Source: Armigeres subalbatus (Eukaryota > Arthropoda > Insecta > Diptera > Culicidae). From it: 64,000 bases of DNA. The notes beneath the pieces were generated by a model. It was given only the letters and a program-made list of their open reading frames with translations. It made no database searches and was not told where the DNA came from. The stretch is taken from the NCBI RefSeq assembly GCF_024139115.2, contig NC_085141.1, forward strand, positions 429,368,338 to 429,432,337, given 5' to 3'. Both the position numbers and the translations under genes were made by a program. Positions 21,315-33,402 of the stretch are shown piece by piece; position 1 is the stretch's first letter; each line of letters opens with the position of its first letter.

Positions 21315-23378
21315 CGAACTGTACGAGGCTCCGGAATCAGACGGTGCACGTATACTTAAAATCTATGATTATAAAACTACACCCACGGTTAAAACAAAAT
21401 GAAAATATCAGTTGGAAAACTTTGTGATAAATTGTAAATAAATTTGTGTTCCATGCAGTTACGTCGACTTCATTTTACAAATCGAATTTTACCAAATTTG
21501 ATATATTGTAGAGCTGAGTTAGGACACTTTAGTTAAAACTGTAGAGTATTTTCACTGGTAAAAACACTAATACAAAAAAGTTAAATTTTAAATTAATGAT
21601 GCTAGACTGTTCCAAGAAAAAAGAAAATGAATTTATTTAACTTAGTTGATTTTCTGGAGAACAAATTTTGAACAATTAGTAGCACCTATTGCTGTTGTTA
21701 TGAAATTACCGCCGATGGCCGTATGCCTTTGATTTTTAATTACTATTGTTTTTAGAACTATTATTTTATCCTCGAAGTAGTTTTATATGAAAATTGAAAG
21801 TATTATTTATTATATATTATTGTTGAAAATGTTTCTTGAACATAAGATAAGTTATATGAGAGGTCAAGACGGTATAGAACGATGATGATATGGTGATACA
21901 TAAAATAAATAAAAACGAAAATATAATGCTTCCACAGAATTCAATATTCCTCATCAAAACAAAATATACTGCAACAATCATGTTGCCATCGAACATAGAG
22001 AAGAACAGTTGTGTCTGGTTTTGAAAAGAAATATCTCATCGTCATATCTACTTTCTATTATTATTCAACAAATACAGAAATGAATCAATAGCCTATTACA
22101 CCCAATACTATCATCTGTAATAATAGCTGAATGTAATTTTTAACATTAAGTGAGTGATAAATAAATGAAATATCTCCTATTCGCCTCGCTTATATTATAA
22201 ATCAAAAGACTCTTGGAACTGCAAAAATACTGTGCAAATCTCTCAGATATGTAACGCAAAATTAATTGTTCCAGCAGCATTGTTTGTAGCACAAAAATCA
22301 AAATTAAATTTCCGATGATATAGATGTTTAGAAAGTTTTTGATTTCAAGACAAACTTCTTGCCACAAAGTTGATAGTATAGAGAACGTGGATATTAAATA
22401 TCAACTGTAAATCATATCATTCGAATGTTTTTTTATTCTATCTGTAAATTAAAATGTCAGAAAACATTAGAAACCATCATGTTTGTTATAAAATAGCAGT
22501 ACATGTACAAGTACATTCAAAAATACATTGTGGCTATCAGTCATGACAGGATTTGAAAAGCACAGCAATATCATGGAAAGTGAAATTTGAGTTGTTAATA
22601 AAATATTGAGATAAATTAAACAAAATGAAGTTTGATTCTGCATGACATTTTCCTGCGCTTACAATGAAATACCATTTTTAGCAATTGCTTTGGTTCAGTT
22701 TTGAATGTTCATCAGGATGCCAGCTAAAGTGCTTTTTCCGTTTCGCGCTCTTTTCGGACGTGACTGCATATTTAATAATTTCTGTGTGTTGTTCTTTTAC
22801 CCCGTGAACAATTTCGAATGCGTGTGTTCATCTCCCTAAAATATTATCCGTCATAAAAACAGCTACTCTTTTATATATGTTGCACTTTTATGCAACACGA
22901 CCTTCCCCTCTTGCTCCGGCAGAAATAGCTTACGTACACAACATTTTAAATTGGTATTGTACGCTCACTGCACGTACGAGCGGCGAGTTGTGTGGCAGCC
23001 AGTGCAATCGTAATAGAATACATGTGTAGATATGTATTTCTTCGACTCGTTGGTGCTGTGTGGCGTCTACTGAAATGCATAATTTACTGCTGTTTCCGAG
23101 TAGAAGCTTTTCCGTGGAACAAACGATGCTTTAAGCTATTAAACGCCAGCAGGCATCATGAAATGTATGCTTCCTACAAACATTTTCGATGATGAACTGC
23201 TGAATTCGCATTATTTTTATGACCGTATAATGTGACTTGTAGGTTGAAAGTTTAAGAATATTTTTTGATCTTTTTACTTTTGTTGTATTTTATTTTGCAT
23301 ACTAAAAGAGTTTTTAAATCATTGTCGTTTTCATTGTGTATTTTATTTCAAACATTTGTCTTAACATATTGTCCATCA
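21315..23378. other. Intergenic, AT-rich, no gene recognised
   Basis: Only short random frames. A GC-richer patch at about 22720-23180 (with CGTACGAGCGGCGAGTTGTG near 22973) stands out against the AT-rich surroundings and might be regulatory, but no exon could be supported. Confidence 0.4.
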
Positions 23379-23500
23379 CTTGTCATAGGACGAGTTTGTA
23401 CAATCCCATTGAAATTCCACCACTTAATTGTATCTTGACAGATACGTATTTTGACCTCAACAGTAAGGCCGTCTTCAGTGTCTCGTACTTGACTCGACTT
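23379..23500 (+). repeat. Copy of dispersed repeat (full CTTGTCATA..GACTCGACTT form)
   Basis: One of the best preserved copies: CTTGTCATAGGACGAG, then TTCCACCACTTAATTGTA, ACGTATTTTGACCTCAACAG, TAAGGCCGTCTTCAGTGTCT and CGTACTTGACTCGACTT in order. Confidence 0.8.
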
Positions 23501-24923
23501 ACATATTGTCCATCTCCAAGATGAAACCAATAAGCCAAGCATAGATATGTTGGTGCATGTTACGGCGGTTCTCATTTGTAGATTTACAAACAACAACATT
23601 GATGTTCTTTCCAAAAATTACTCACAAATAATATTATTAGATATATCTTATTTTCTAAAAAATACTTGAATTTACTCATCCCTTCCCAATATTAAAAGAG
23701 CCTTTACAATGCAATGTTATTAATTAAGGATTTGCATTTTCTTAAATTGAAATCATCAGCATCATAAATATGTATATTTGTTTTATTTAATAAATGCACC
23801 TTCTTTAATACACCCGATAACCATTAATTTATTTCGTCCTTCAAATGAAGAGAGAATCGCGATAGTGCTAATTGCTTTCTGCAGTCCTTTCCCCATAATA
23901 GATGAGGATGATTATTATTATCTTCTTCGGGTGCTATCATTACCACAATTTAGCCTCAAAAACGTACCGGAATGCGTAGCCACTGCTCTTGCTATATACT
24001 TTCTGACTGCTCAAATGCAAAGCTGGTAGAACATGGACCTAAAGCTCTAGAAGCGTCCCTTGCTCCCGTGAAAAAAAGGGAAAGAAAATTCCTCATTTAC
24101 CAAAGCATGAGTTCAACGGATAGGGTAAGAAAATGTAATGTAAGTGTGTTATAAACATGTTTGTCTTCAAATGTTTTTCCGATCGAACTTTTTTTTTGCA
24201 CCTTTTTTTTGGGCCTACCAAAAGCTCAGTTTTCATATTGCCTTTTCGTGTACTTATAGAATACTCGGTAAAGGCAAAACAGATACGGCAAAGTTTCACC
24301 CAAATTCTCAGGACACTAGCATCGCACAACGCGGGCATAATGACATACTTTCAAATGACCAGTACAAAGTTTTACACAGCTGCGCGAATTAAGATGAACG
24401 TCTGTTCTCTGTGATATTACCACGAAAATATGCAAGGCAAGTACTTTTTTATCGAATAACTTTATTTTATAAAACTAAAAAAAAATGAACAGAAATTTTT
24501 TTTTTTTTAAATACCGCATTTTTTGTATTTAAACATTTTTAGCTACGTATTTTGACCTCAACAACTTTCGACTCTCGATATGACGAGGGTACCGGATTGG
24601 TGCGTACCGGATTGGTGGACAAAAAACATTTTGTCCCAAAGGCCCTGTCCTTATAAGAAAAAAATCAATACAAGATATTGTGTTGTTCTTTTATAGTATG
24701 GCTAGAAATCTATATCTATATATATGAACAGATGTGTTCTCAAATACAAATCAAATTCACACACGGACGTACAGACATTTGCTTAGTTCGTTGAGCTGAG
24801 GTCTTTTGCCTCCCCCCATATTTGACCACGTGTTTTTTTTTCGTGAAAGAAAAATCCTTCCAAAAATCAATGATGATTAGCACACTGACCATCGAACAAT
24901 TGGTACGATATTGCTAACCAGTG
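23501..24923. other. Intergenic, no gene recognised
   Basis: AT-rich. Holds a fragment of the dispersed repeat (CGTATTTTGACCTCAACA at about 24546-24563), a duplicated GTACCGGATTGGTG (about 24589-24616) and a poly-T/poly-A segment at 24470-24520. Confidence 0.4.
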
Positions 24924-25290
24924 ATGGGAAATGTCAAAAAAAAAAAATTCATGGGATTCTCTCGACTTGGTCGAGTCAAGTACGAGACACTGAAGACGAC
25001 CACACAGTTGTGGTCGAAATACGTATCTGCAAAGATAACGAAAATTAACTGGTGGAATTAAATGGACAGTACTTAATTCGTCTTAGACGGTTGAATACAT
25101 TCCACTAAAAGAGCTTAATATATTTTTCTGAAACATTTCTTTTATTAGCATGTTGCACAATAAATTTGTTTTAGGAATATTCTTTAATTCATAAAACATG
25201 TTTGAAGAGTTCCAAGATTTATTGGCTCTTGATTTATGTATTTCAACCTACCTCAAATGGGAATGTCAAAAAAAATTCATGGGATTCTCT
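24924..25290 (-). repeat. Dispersed-repeat copy flanked by about 34-bp direct repeats
   Basis: A reverse-oriented copy of the dispersed family (GTCAAGTACGAGACACTGAA, then CGAAATACGTATCTGC and TTAATTCGTCTTAGACGG) runs about 24963-25256. It is bracketed by two copies of a sequence beginning ATGGGAA(A)TGTC, an A run, then TTCATGGGATTCTCT (24924-24962 and 25257-25290). These look like a long target duplication. Confidence 0.6.
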
Positions 25291-25641
25291 AATAACTTTT
25301 TTCAAAAGCTATTTACAAGTCGGATTTTTTTATTGACATGTTATGTTCTAGAACTTTGTCAAACAGATCGTACCTCTAAATACAAAATGTGAGGCATGAG
25401 AACGAAATTTTAATAAAATGTCATGTCAATGTTTAAAATGTCATTTGACACTAATTCGGCTCTAACCCCGCCAATTTCAGATTTAGAGCAATGACCATTT
25501 AGAAAAAGTTTTAGAATCATTTAAGGACAACATGTTTATATATAAACCACAATTGTAGATAACGTGTGAAAACAGATATATTAGTCCCATGACATCGAAA
25601 TGACATTTCCAGTCACTACTTCTAACTAAACAAACATTTCT

Positions 25642-25819
25642 TTCAACCGTCTAAGACGAATTAAGTACTGTCCATTTAATTCCACCAGTTAATTTTCGTT
25701 ATCTTTGCAGATACGTATTTCGACCACAACTGTGTGGTCGAAATACGTATCTGCAAAGATAACGAAAATTAACTGGTGGAATTAAATGGACAGTACTTAA
25801 TTCGTCTTAGACGGTTGAA
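25642..25819. repeat. Perfect 87-bp-arm palindrome with 4-bp loop
   Basis: Bases 25642-25728 and 25733-25819 are exact inverse copies around ACTG (25729-25732). Both arms are the CGTCTAAGACGAATTAAGTA / AGATACGTATTTCGACCACA form of the dispersed repeat. Confidence 0.95.
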
Positions 25820-25981
25820 TACATTCCACTAAAAGAGCTTAATATATTTTTCTGAAACATTTCTTTTATTGGCATGTTGTAAAATAAATTTGTTTTAGGA
25901 ATATTCTTCAATTCATAAAACATGTTTGAAGAGTTCCAAGATTTATTGGCTCTTGATTTATGTATTTCAACCTACCTCAAA
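25733..25981 (-). repeat. Second direct copy of the 25013-25256 unit
   Basis: From TGTGGTCGAAATACGTATCT to CAACCTACCTCAAA this is almost identical to 25013-25256, including the unique-looking AAACATGTTTGAAGAGTTCC and TTGGCTCTTGATTTATG segments, with a few differences (TTAGCATGTTGCAC against TTGGCATGTTGTAA). A local duplication of about 245 bp. Confidence 0.85.
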
Positions 25982-27060
25982 AGTCTGTCATTGAAATCAA
26001 AATCTTAGAAATTTCTTTGTAGTATTTTTAATTCTAAGAATTCTTCTGGGAATCTCAGAATTGTAAAATTTTAAAACATTTTACTATTAGTGACCAATAT
26101 ATTCTTAGGAAAAAGCCACGGGAATTTTTAAAGATTTCCAAAGCTTTCGTTATTTTAAAAATTCAGGATTTTGATAGCATTGAGTCCGATAGCATTGACT
26201 TTCCTATTTTTGTTTTACTTAATTTCATTTAACTCAATTGGGATATTAGAAAACTAACGATTCATTTCTCAATTTCCTATTCATGAAATTTTTAAAGTTG
26301 ATAATTTTGGAAATAAAAAAAAATAATAAGGATTTTCCATTATTTAGTTCCATTAAAGATTTCTCGTGATGAATCGAAAGATTATCTTGTTGAAATTCAA
26401 AAGACTCCCGTTAAAATCAATTAAAGAATAAAAAAATTCTAGGGAAAAAAATTGTAGAATATTCTGAGAAATTTAGAAGATTTACTCGTGATAATTTAGA
26501 GAAATTTGATTGAGGATAATGAAAGAATCCTACTTGAGAATAATTGATTTTTTTTTTCAAGAATGACTATTGTGATTTCTGTAAGGTTTCCCAGGAAGAT
26601 TCAGAGCAATTTTTTTTACAAACGAATTCTCACTGAGATATATTATGGTTCCCCGGATAAATTCAAAAGAGTTTTGTTTGAGAAATTAAAATGAATTACA
26701 TACCTTTAAAAACTTCAAAATATTTCTCTTAAAAATAAAAAAACGTAAGTTTAGAAGTAGTTCCTTTAGAAATCAAAACAAAAGCTTTTAGACATTCTTT
26801 AAACTTTAAAATAATTTCCATTGAAAATGTAAAAGATATTCCTCGAATCACAAGACTATTTTTTTATTAAAAATTTAGGAAAATTTAGGAAATATTAGGA
26901 ATAGATTTCCATGAAAATTGGGAGGTATTTCCCTTTAATTCCTATAGAATTTCATGGAAAACTCAGAAAGAGTTTTCGGGTAGATCAATTTTTAAATTCC
27001 CGTGGAAATTAAAAAGAATATTCCAGTGAAATTTAGGCCCATTTTTCATCGAAATTTCAA
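25982..27060. repeat. Highly degenerate short-repeat region (GAAAATTNAAAGA-like)
   Basis: AT-rich sequence with recurring CCNTGAAAATTNAAAAGATTT-like words every 25-40 bases on either strand; no frame is kept. It looks like an older version of the arrays at 30780-31990 and 37040-38080, with which it shares a downstream block (see next entry). Confidence 0.5.
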
Positions 27061-28407
27061 TGAATTTTCCGGGTCAATACCAGAGAATTTCTTGAGAAAA
27101 GTTTCGAAGAATTTCCTGAGAAAATTATGAAAAATATATCGCTGCCGGTTAAATTTTCTTTGGATGTGATGCAAAAATCGCTGAGCAAAATTATGACAAA
27201 TACCGTCACCGATGATTTTTGAACCGGCTAACACCTCTACAACAATATTTTCCAAACAATCTCGAGATTCGTTTTTAGCGTTACCGCCCCACACTACTTT
27301 TGACTCCGGGGGCTACTTTGGAATTTTGATTTTCTAAAAAATTTAAACGAAAAAAGTACCAAATTTGAAACAAAAAGATGCCATTCAACTAACAACAAGA
27401 CACCCGAATGGTGAAAAAGACAATTTTATATTAATTGATGTTATAATTCTTGTTTCAATATATCCAAAGTAGCTCCCGGTTTGTCAAAAGAAGCCTCGCA
27501 CGACGGTACGTAATTAAATTATTTGTGTTTTTTATCCATTTACCATGTGTATATAAATAGTCTAGAGTTCTTGTGTTATCTAATAGTAATATTTAGGAAA
27601 AATCACGTGGTTTCGCCGTCAAACCCCTCCTCTTCATTTGGTCTGGACGATTAAAAAATACTCAGGTAACATTCTGAGTTTTATAACGGTCATGACATGA
27701 TTTACAGGACGGCTTTCAAATGAGTATAACATTCCATACTAGGGTATGGGTCTCAGAGCCTTCTATGAATACGGTAATGTACCTACATTAATGAATGCAA
27801 ACGACCGTTTATAAATATTCCAGAATAGGAGGCACCTTCAACGCTAAGTGAATTGTTTTGGCTTTTTTAGAAGTTTATTCAATGCTGTATAGAGACCGAT
27901 GGCCATGATCGGCCAGAACAGCGTAAAAAAGGATAACGGTGTATTGATTCTTCTTTCAGTGCCATTAAGCAAAGTTTCTTTATGCTTTGTCGAACGATAT
28001 GTCGACGATTTCCATAAAAGCTTTTGTAGCTTGAAAGCTTTGAAAGCCGTTAGTATCGTGACACATAGGTGTTTTTCGTGAGCTTAACTTCAAGAAGTAA
28101 CGCGTGGTTGTTTTTCTTTTCGAAGGGAGCTTTTAAAAACAAATCATACTTGTTGACTATGATTTTTTTTAAGTTTTACTATGATTCATGAAAATGAAAT
28201 ATTAAATAGAAACATAAATTAAAATGCCTCTAAACTATTCTTAACATTTTTCCGTTAACCTTCCTAATGTGTGTGTTTGTTTGTTTTTATACATAGAGGG
28301 ATGAAGGCAAATATGCATCCAGACACCTGAAATTATTACTCAGGGAGTGGGGTTGACGCGGTAGGCAGAAGGCCAGGCTGAGTTACGTCAGGAATTGTCC
28401 CAGAGAA
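27061..28407. other. Intergenic; shared block plus unassigned sequence
   Basis: At about 27195-27260 the block ACCGTCACCGATGATTTTTG, with CTAACACCTCTAC after it, recurs at about 37370-37412 (CGGTGCCGCCGATGATTTCT) and 38018-38060. It therefore marks one end of the repeated element that carries the degenerate arrays. The rest is not recognised. Confidence 0.4.
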
Positions 28408-29625
28408 CAGTGGCTAAAATCGCGTTTTTAGCGCGTTTATTTGATAGTACCTTTACTATGCAATTTAGCGTATTGGTGTCTTCCAGACATTTTACCAGTA
28501 AGCTAAAGCGCTTTTTTAGAAGTATTCAGCTTACTGATCAATCCCCCTAAAAGTGAGATAAAAAATATTGTTTGCACTTCACATCATAAAAGGATTCTTC
28601 ATTATTATTATTATCGTCTTTATTCTTCATGAAAGTTGTAGCAAAAGTTCTCCTGAAAAACTTTGTCCAAGACACCAATTCGTTATTCCGTTACTTTAGG
28701 AGATTTTTTTTACGTTTTATGCATTATGCATTTTTTTTTTCTTACATGGGTTTTTCATCATATCTGTTTCATTTTTATTTCCACATTTTTTGCATATTCT
28801 AGAAAGTTTCAGATAATATTAAAATACGCCGTTTGGTGGCTATTGTGACTTAAAAACTTGAAAAATTAAAAGTTATGATAGTTTTTTTTATTATTTTTTT
28901 GGCATATTTGATTTATCTGCAACTTGACAATGTTTAAATTGTGTTGTGACAGTCAATCTCATATGCATAACAAAGTACAAGTAACCAACTTTAAGTTAAT
29001 TCCTGAACTATAGAGTTGTAAGCGAATGTAAGATATATTTCATTAAAAAACATGTTATACCATGCAAAGCAAAATCAATCTCCCATTACAAGGAGTTAAT
29101 TGATCAGCGCACCATGCGTCTCCATATGCTTGTATGCTTATCAAGGAATGTAATTGTCGCTGAAAAATGCAGAAAAACAAGCAACAAAAGAGAATAGCGA
29201 TAACTCTTTGTCCTCGTGTGCAGAGGATAAAGACATTGTTGCGTTCCATTTTATTTGCAACAAACATGGAGAGGTAATTGTTGTGAACTTTTCAAACTGC
29301 GTTAACTTGTATATTTCAGAAGTAAAACACAAATCATGTCAATAGATGGTTAAGTTTATGTCTAAACAATGATAACTGATACTAATTTAACCAAAAACAT
29401 CATCGAAAACCGACTATTTCCCAAAATGCGCGGCAGACAATCATTGTCCTATTCTGTTGCAGTTTGGGACAAACGCTTATTGCGAGTTGAGTTTGTCCCA
29501 ACATTTACAAGAGAGGACAATGTTGTTGTCATTGACAATGTTGTTATTTTATATTCCCTGATGCTTATTGCTTATACATCGAACATGTTCAAAGCTAGTT
29601 GACATAAAAAGCAATAAAGGCTCCC
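28408..29625. mobile_element. TIR element, CAGTGGCTAAAATCG family, copy 1 (damaged)
   Basis: The left end CAGTGGCTAAAATCGCG and the following 600 bases match copy 2 at 29729 (shared blocks include TTCAGCTTACTGATCAATCC, TGAAAAACTTTGTC and CTAGAAAGTTTCAGATAATA). An extra 400-bp segment (about 29140-29555) interrupts it; a related copy of that segment is at about 50060-50345. After it the sequence resumes with CATCGAACATGTTCAAA, shared with copy 2, and stops before the right TIR. Confidence 0.65.
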
Positions 29626-29630
29626 CCAGA

Positions 29631-29715
29631 CCTAAGCGATTTCATCGCCGCGACGGCGACCACTAGTCGCCGCGATTCTATCGTTGGGTCGCTGCAAGCC
29701 ATGTTCCATTTATGC
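29631..29715. repeat. GC-rich MITE fragment
   Basis: A short GC-rich segment (ATCGCCGCGACGGCGACC, GTCGCCGCGATTC) in AT-rich surroundings, able to fold on itself (CGCCGCGACGGCG). No ends resolved. Confidence 0.35.
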
Positions 29716-29728
29716 TTCCATACCATCC

Positions 29729-30748
29729 CACAGTGGCTAAAATCGTGTTTTGAGCGCGTTTATTTAATAGCACCTTTATTATCCATTTTAGTGTAACAGT
29801 TTCTTCGAGACATTTAATCAGTAAGTTAATGCGCTTTTTTGGAGGTATTCAGCTTACTGATCAATCCCCTTATAAAAAAATATTTTTTCCACTTCATAAC
29901 ATATAAGGTTTGATTCTTCATAAAAGTTGCGGTGGTTAACTTAATCTAGAATTAAAAAAACACCTTAATAAAGAATTTAAAAAAAATCATAAAAGTTGTA
30001 GCAAAAGTTTTCCTGAAAAACTTTGTCGAAGACACCAAGTTTGTAATTCCGCTACTTCTAAAGATTTTTTACGTTTTATGCTGACAACCCCTTAAAATGG
30101 GTTTGCATCATATCTTTTTCATTTCTACGTTTTTTGCATGTTCTAGAAAGTTTCAGATAATATTAAAATACGTCGTTGGGTTGCTATTGTGACTTAAAAA
30201 CTTAAAAAATGAAAAAAGTTATAACAGTTTTATTGGATTTTTAGGCATATTTGATTTAACTGCTACTTGACAAGAGGCAAATTTTGGCAGAACTTTAAAT
30301 TAATACCTGAACTGTAGAGTTGTAACTGAATGTAAGTAATGTTTCATCAAAAACCATTTCCTACTTTGCAAGGTAGAAATCAATCACCTGATGAACTAAT
30401 GCACCAAGCGTCTCCTTAAATATGTTTGACATCGAACATGTTCAAAACTTGTTGGAATAAAATGCAATAAATCTCCAAAAGTAATGAAATTACGAGCTTG
30501 GTGTCTTCGACAAAGTTTTTCAGGAGAACTTTTACTGCAACTCTCGCCAAGACTTATATCTGCCATGTTGTAAAGTGGAAAAACATATTTTTTCATCTCA
30601 CTTTTAGGGGGACTGATCATAAGGCTGAATACTTCCAAAGAAGCGCGTCGACTAACTAATAAAATGTCTCGAAGACGCCATTACGATAAATCACATAATA
30701 AAAGTACTATTAAATAAACGCGCTAAAAACACGATTTTAGCCACCGTG
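29729..30748. mobile_element. TIR element, CACRGTGGCTAAAATCG family, copy 2 (both ends)
   Basis: A 1020-bp element with inverted ends CACAGTGGCTAAAATCGTG (left) and CACGGTGGCTAAAATCGTG (right, reverse). Similarity of the two arms runs inward for more than 150 bases with substitutions (TCAGCTTACTGATCA against its inverse near 30610). No transposase frame. No clear TSD by eye. Confidence 0.75.
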
Positions 30749-30779
30749 CGCTGGTTTAAAATTCCGGAGAAGCATTCGT

Positions 30780-31990
30780 CAAGAAAATTCATAGGAAATT
30801 ACGAAGAGTTTATGGGGCAAATTTGAATAGTTTTCAGAGTTTTCGCAAAAAAAAATTTGAAGGTGTTTAGAGTCTTCGAGGAAACTTTAAAGCGTTTCTC
30901 GAGAAAATTCCGAGGAATTTCTCATGGAATATACGAAATGTTTCCCGATGAAATTGCAATAAAGCGTTTGCCTAGAAATTTCAAAAAAAAAAATCGCCTG
31001 AGGAAATTTTGAAGCGTTTCGCAGAAATTAACGAATAGTTTCCCAAAGAAAATTTCAAGTGTGATGAAAGCGATGAAAAAGAGAAGCGTTTCCGAAGAGT
31101 TTCCGAGGAATGTTTGAAGATTTTTCCGAAAAAAAGCGGACCGTTCCGCGAGAAATTTCGAAGATTTTTTAGAAATATCCAAATAGTTGCCCGGAAAATT
31201 TAGAAATGTTTTTTCCAAAGAATCTTAGAAAAAGTTTTCCAAAGAATTTTCGATGCGTTTCCGATTCTTCCAAAGAAATTTAGATATACCGAGGAAATTT
31301 TTAAGAGTTTCCCTAGGAAATTCCAAATAGTTTCCCAAGGAATTTCCAAACAGTTTCTTCAGGAAAATTTGAAGCGTTTTTTGAGGAGATTCCAATGAGT
31401 TTGCCATGGAATGTACTCAAGTAAGAGTTGCCGGTGGACATTTCGAAGGGTTTCCCGTGGAAATTACAAAGAAATTCATAAAAGAAATCCTAAGAGTTTT
31501 CCGTAGAAATTTTGAAACGTTTCTCGAGGAAATTTCGAAGTGTTTCTCGGAAAAATTTCAAAGCATTTTTCAAAAAAACAATCTGTAAGAAAATATGGGG
31601 AACTGCCGAGAAATATAGCGAAGAGTTTCTAGAAGAAATTTCGAAGCGTTTCCCGAGGAAATTTCAAAGAGTTTTCCAACATCCGAAGAGTTTCGAGATG
31701 AATATTGGAATAGTTTTCCGTGGAAATTTTGAAACGTTTCTCGAGGAAATTTTGCATCGCAAATTCTAGTGCTTCTCGAGAAATATCGGTTTTTCGATAA
31801 AATCCTAAAGATATGTCTGAAGAAATTTTGAAAAATTATTCTCAAAAATTGCAAGGAATACACAAAAAGTTTTCCGGAAAATCTCCAAAAGTTTTCCGAG
31901 GAAATTGTTAAGCGTATTCGAGGAAATTTCGAAGAGTTTTTCAAAGAATACTTGAAGACTTTATCTTGTAATATTTAAAGAGTTTTTTTT
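30780..31990. repeat. Degenerate array of about 23-bp units (GAAATTTCGAAGNGTTTCCCGAG)
   Basis: Dozens of imperfect units built on GGAAATTTCGAAGAGTTT and CCCGAGGAAATT, spaced about 22-28 bases. Because few units carry stops, open frames up to 124 codons arise on both strands with Phe/Lys/Arg-rich periodic peptides; these are artefacts. Remnants of the same array occur at 33215-33335. Confidence 0.8.
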
Positions 31991-31994
31991 TCAA

Positions 31995-33010
31995 GTCCGT
32001 TCATTTGGTAGGCTCAGGCGTGTACAACGCTTTACGGAGCCATGGTTCTTTGTGATATATACAATCAATATTATTTTATTTTACAGTTAGTAAGAGAGTG
32101 TTAGAAGCCAAAGTAATCGTGGTAACTCGAGATTAGTTTAAGGATAAACGGGGCTTAGGATTTTGGATAATGGAATTTCAGCTTCTCATCAGGGCATTTG
32201 GCGTCAGGGACGATATGGCGTGTCATAGTGCTCAAGGAATGGTTCGACTGAAGGCATCTTCCGGATGGCAAGGGTTATGGAGCTCTACAGAACAAAAAGA
32301 CAGAGGCTAAACAAAAAAAAACGTTGAAGAAAGAAAAAAAACAAAATATTAGATTTGAATGTCAGAAGTACGAAGAAAACTGTAAATGGCCTGCATATAG
32401 ACAACATCACCATCTTCCAAAACACTTCGAACTTCCCTGAAGGGTTGTTTACATCGGGCCTCAAGGGTATCCAATAATTGCTCTCTGGAGGCTTCATATT
32501 CTGAGCAGAACAAAACTACGTGTTCGATGTCATCATAACAAGGTTTATTCTGTACATATGTGCGTTTAGTGAATAGTGATTGAACATAAGTCTCGACATC
32601 ACGCGAATGAAGCCTCGACTTAAGTCCTCACCTTTGAACCACCCTCGCCCAAAAATTTTTGGAACTATGGAAAATAGCAACCGTGTAAGTACGTTGTGCG
32701 TCCAATAACCTCAGCTTCCTGTTCCCCCCCTTTTGCCAGCGAGTCTGCCTTCTCATTACCGTACATGAGCAGTACCGGGTACCAGAACAAAAGTTATCTT
32801 GAATGATTTTTCGACCAAAACACCCATCTTCTCTCTTATGTTTGTAAAAAAAAAGTCTGTTGCATGCTTAACAGCTTTCATCGACCGGAGTGCCTCGATA
32901 GAACTAAGACTATCCGAGAAGATGAAATAATGATCTGCGGGATTCTTGAAAACTATCCCCAAGCTAAACGTGCGTGAGTTATTCTTATTTCGACTCTTTG
33001 GTTAGCAGGC
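31995..33010 (-). pseudogene. LINE 3' fragment with RNase H domain (I-like)
   Basis: On the minus strand, YFIFSDSLSSIEALRSMKAV (catalytic DS of RNase H; 32756-32962) is followed by LVPG, a GNEKADSLAK-like segment (about 32725-32765, frame changed), then further downstream TYVQNKPCYDDIEHVVLFC (about 32515-32570), the Cys/His tail typical of I-clade and related LINE ORF2 ends. Frames shift several times, so it is dead. A related RNase H fragment lies on the other strand at 45060-45190. Confidence 0.65.
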
Positions 33011-33399
33011 TTGAGCTGGACAAATTGGTGAGAGTTCGATTGTTTTGTTTAGATCACATGGTAAGTATCTAGTAGTGTATGTGTAGGTCTTGCTTTTTAG
33101 ACATTGCATAGCATATGATTAATTATCACTTTCTATTCTTTCATATTCTGGTGAAATAGCTGCCATTCCAAGGCATTCGAATAAAACTCTGTCGCATGCT
33201 ATCCTTGTGCAGGTGACAAGAGTTTCCCAAGAAAATTCCGCAGAGTTAACTTGGAAATTTCAAAGCGATTCCTGAGGATATTTTGAAGCGTTTTCCGATG
33301 AAATTTCGGAGAGTTTCCTAAAGAAATTCAGAATATGTTGTAAATGTAGTGCTGTAGTGTAAATGTAGTGCTTCTAAAATTAAGAAAATACAAAATAAT
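33011..33399. other. Junction sequence with array remnants
   Basis: Contains remnants of the GAAATTTCGAAG array (33215-33335) and a duplicated TGTAAATGTAGTGCT (33340-33371) just before the LINE at 33400. No gene. Confidence 0.4.
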
Positions 33400-33402
33400 A
33401 TT

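Noticed and set aside
22992..23192. 66-codon frame in the GC-richer patch downstream of the CRIM1-like gene
   Set aside because: Alternative start codon, no family features; base composition alone is not evidence of coding.
31225..31944. Frames of 60-124 codons in the degenerate array, both strands
   Set aside because: Phe/Lys/Arg-rich periodic peptides from repeated GAAATTTCGAAG units; no family.
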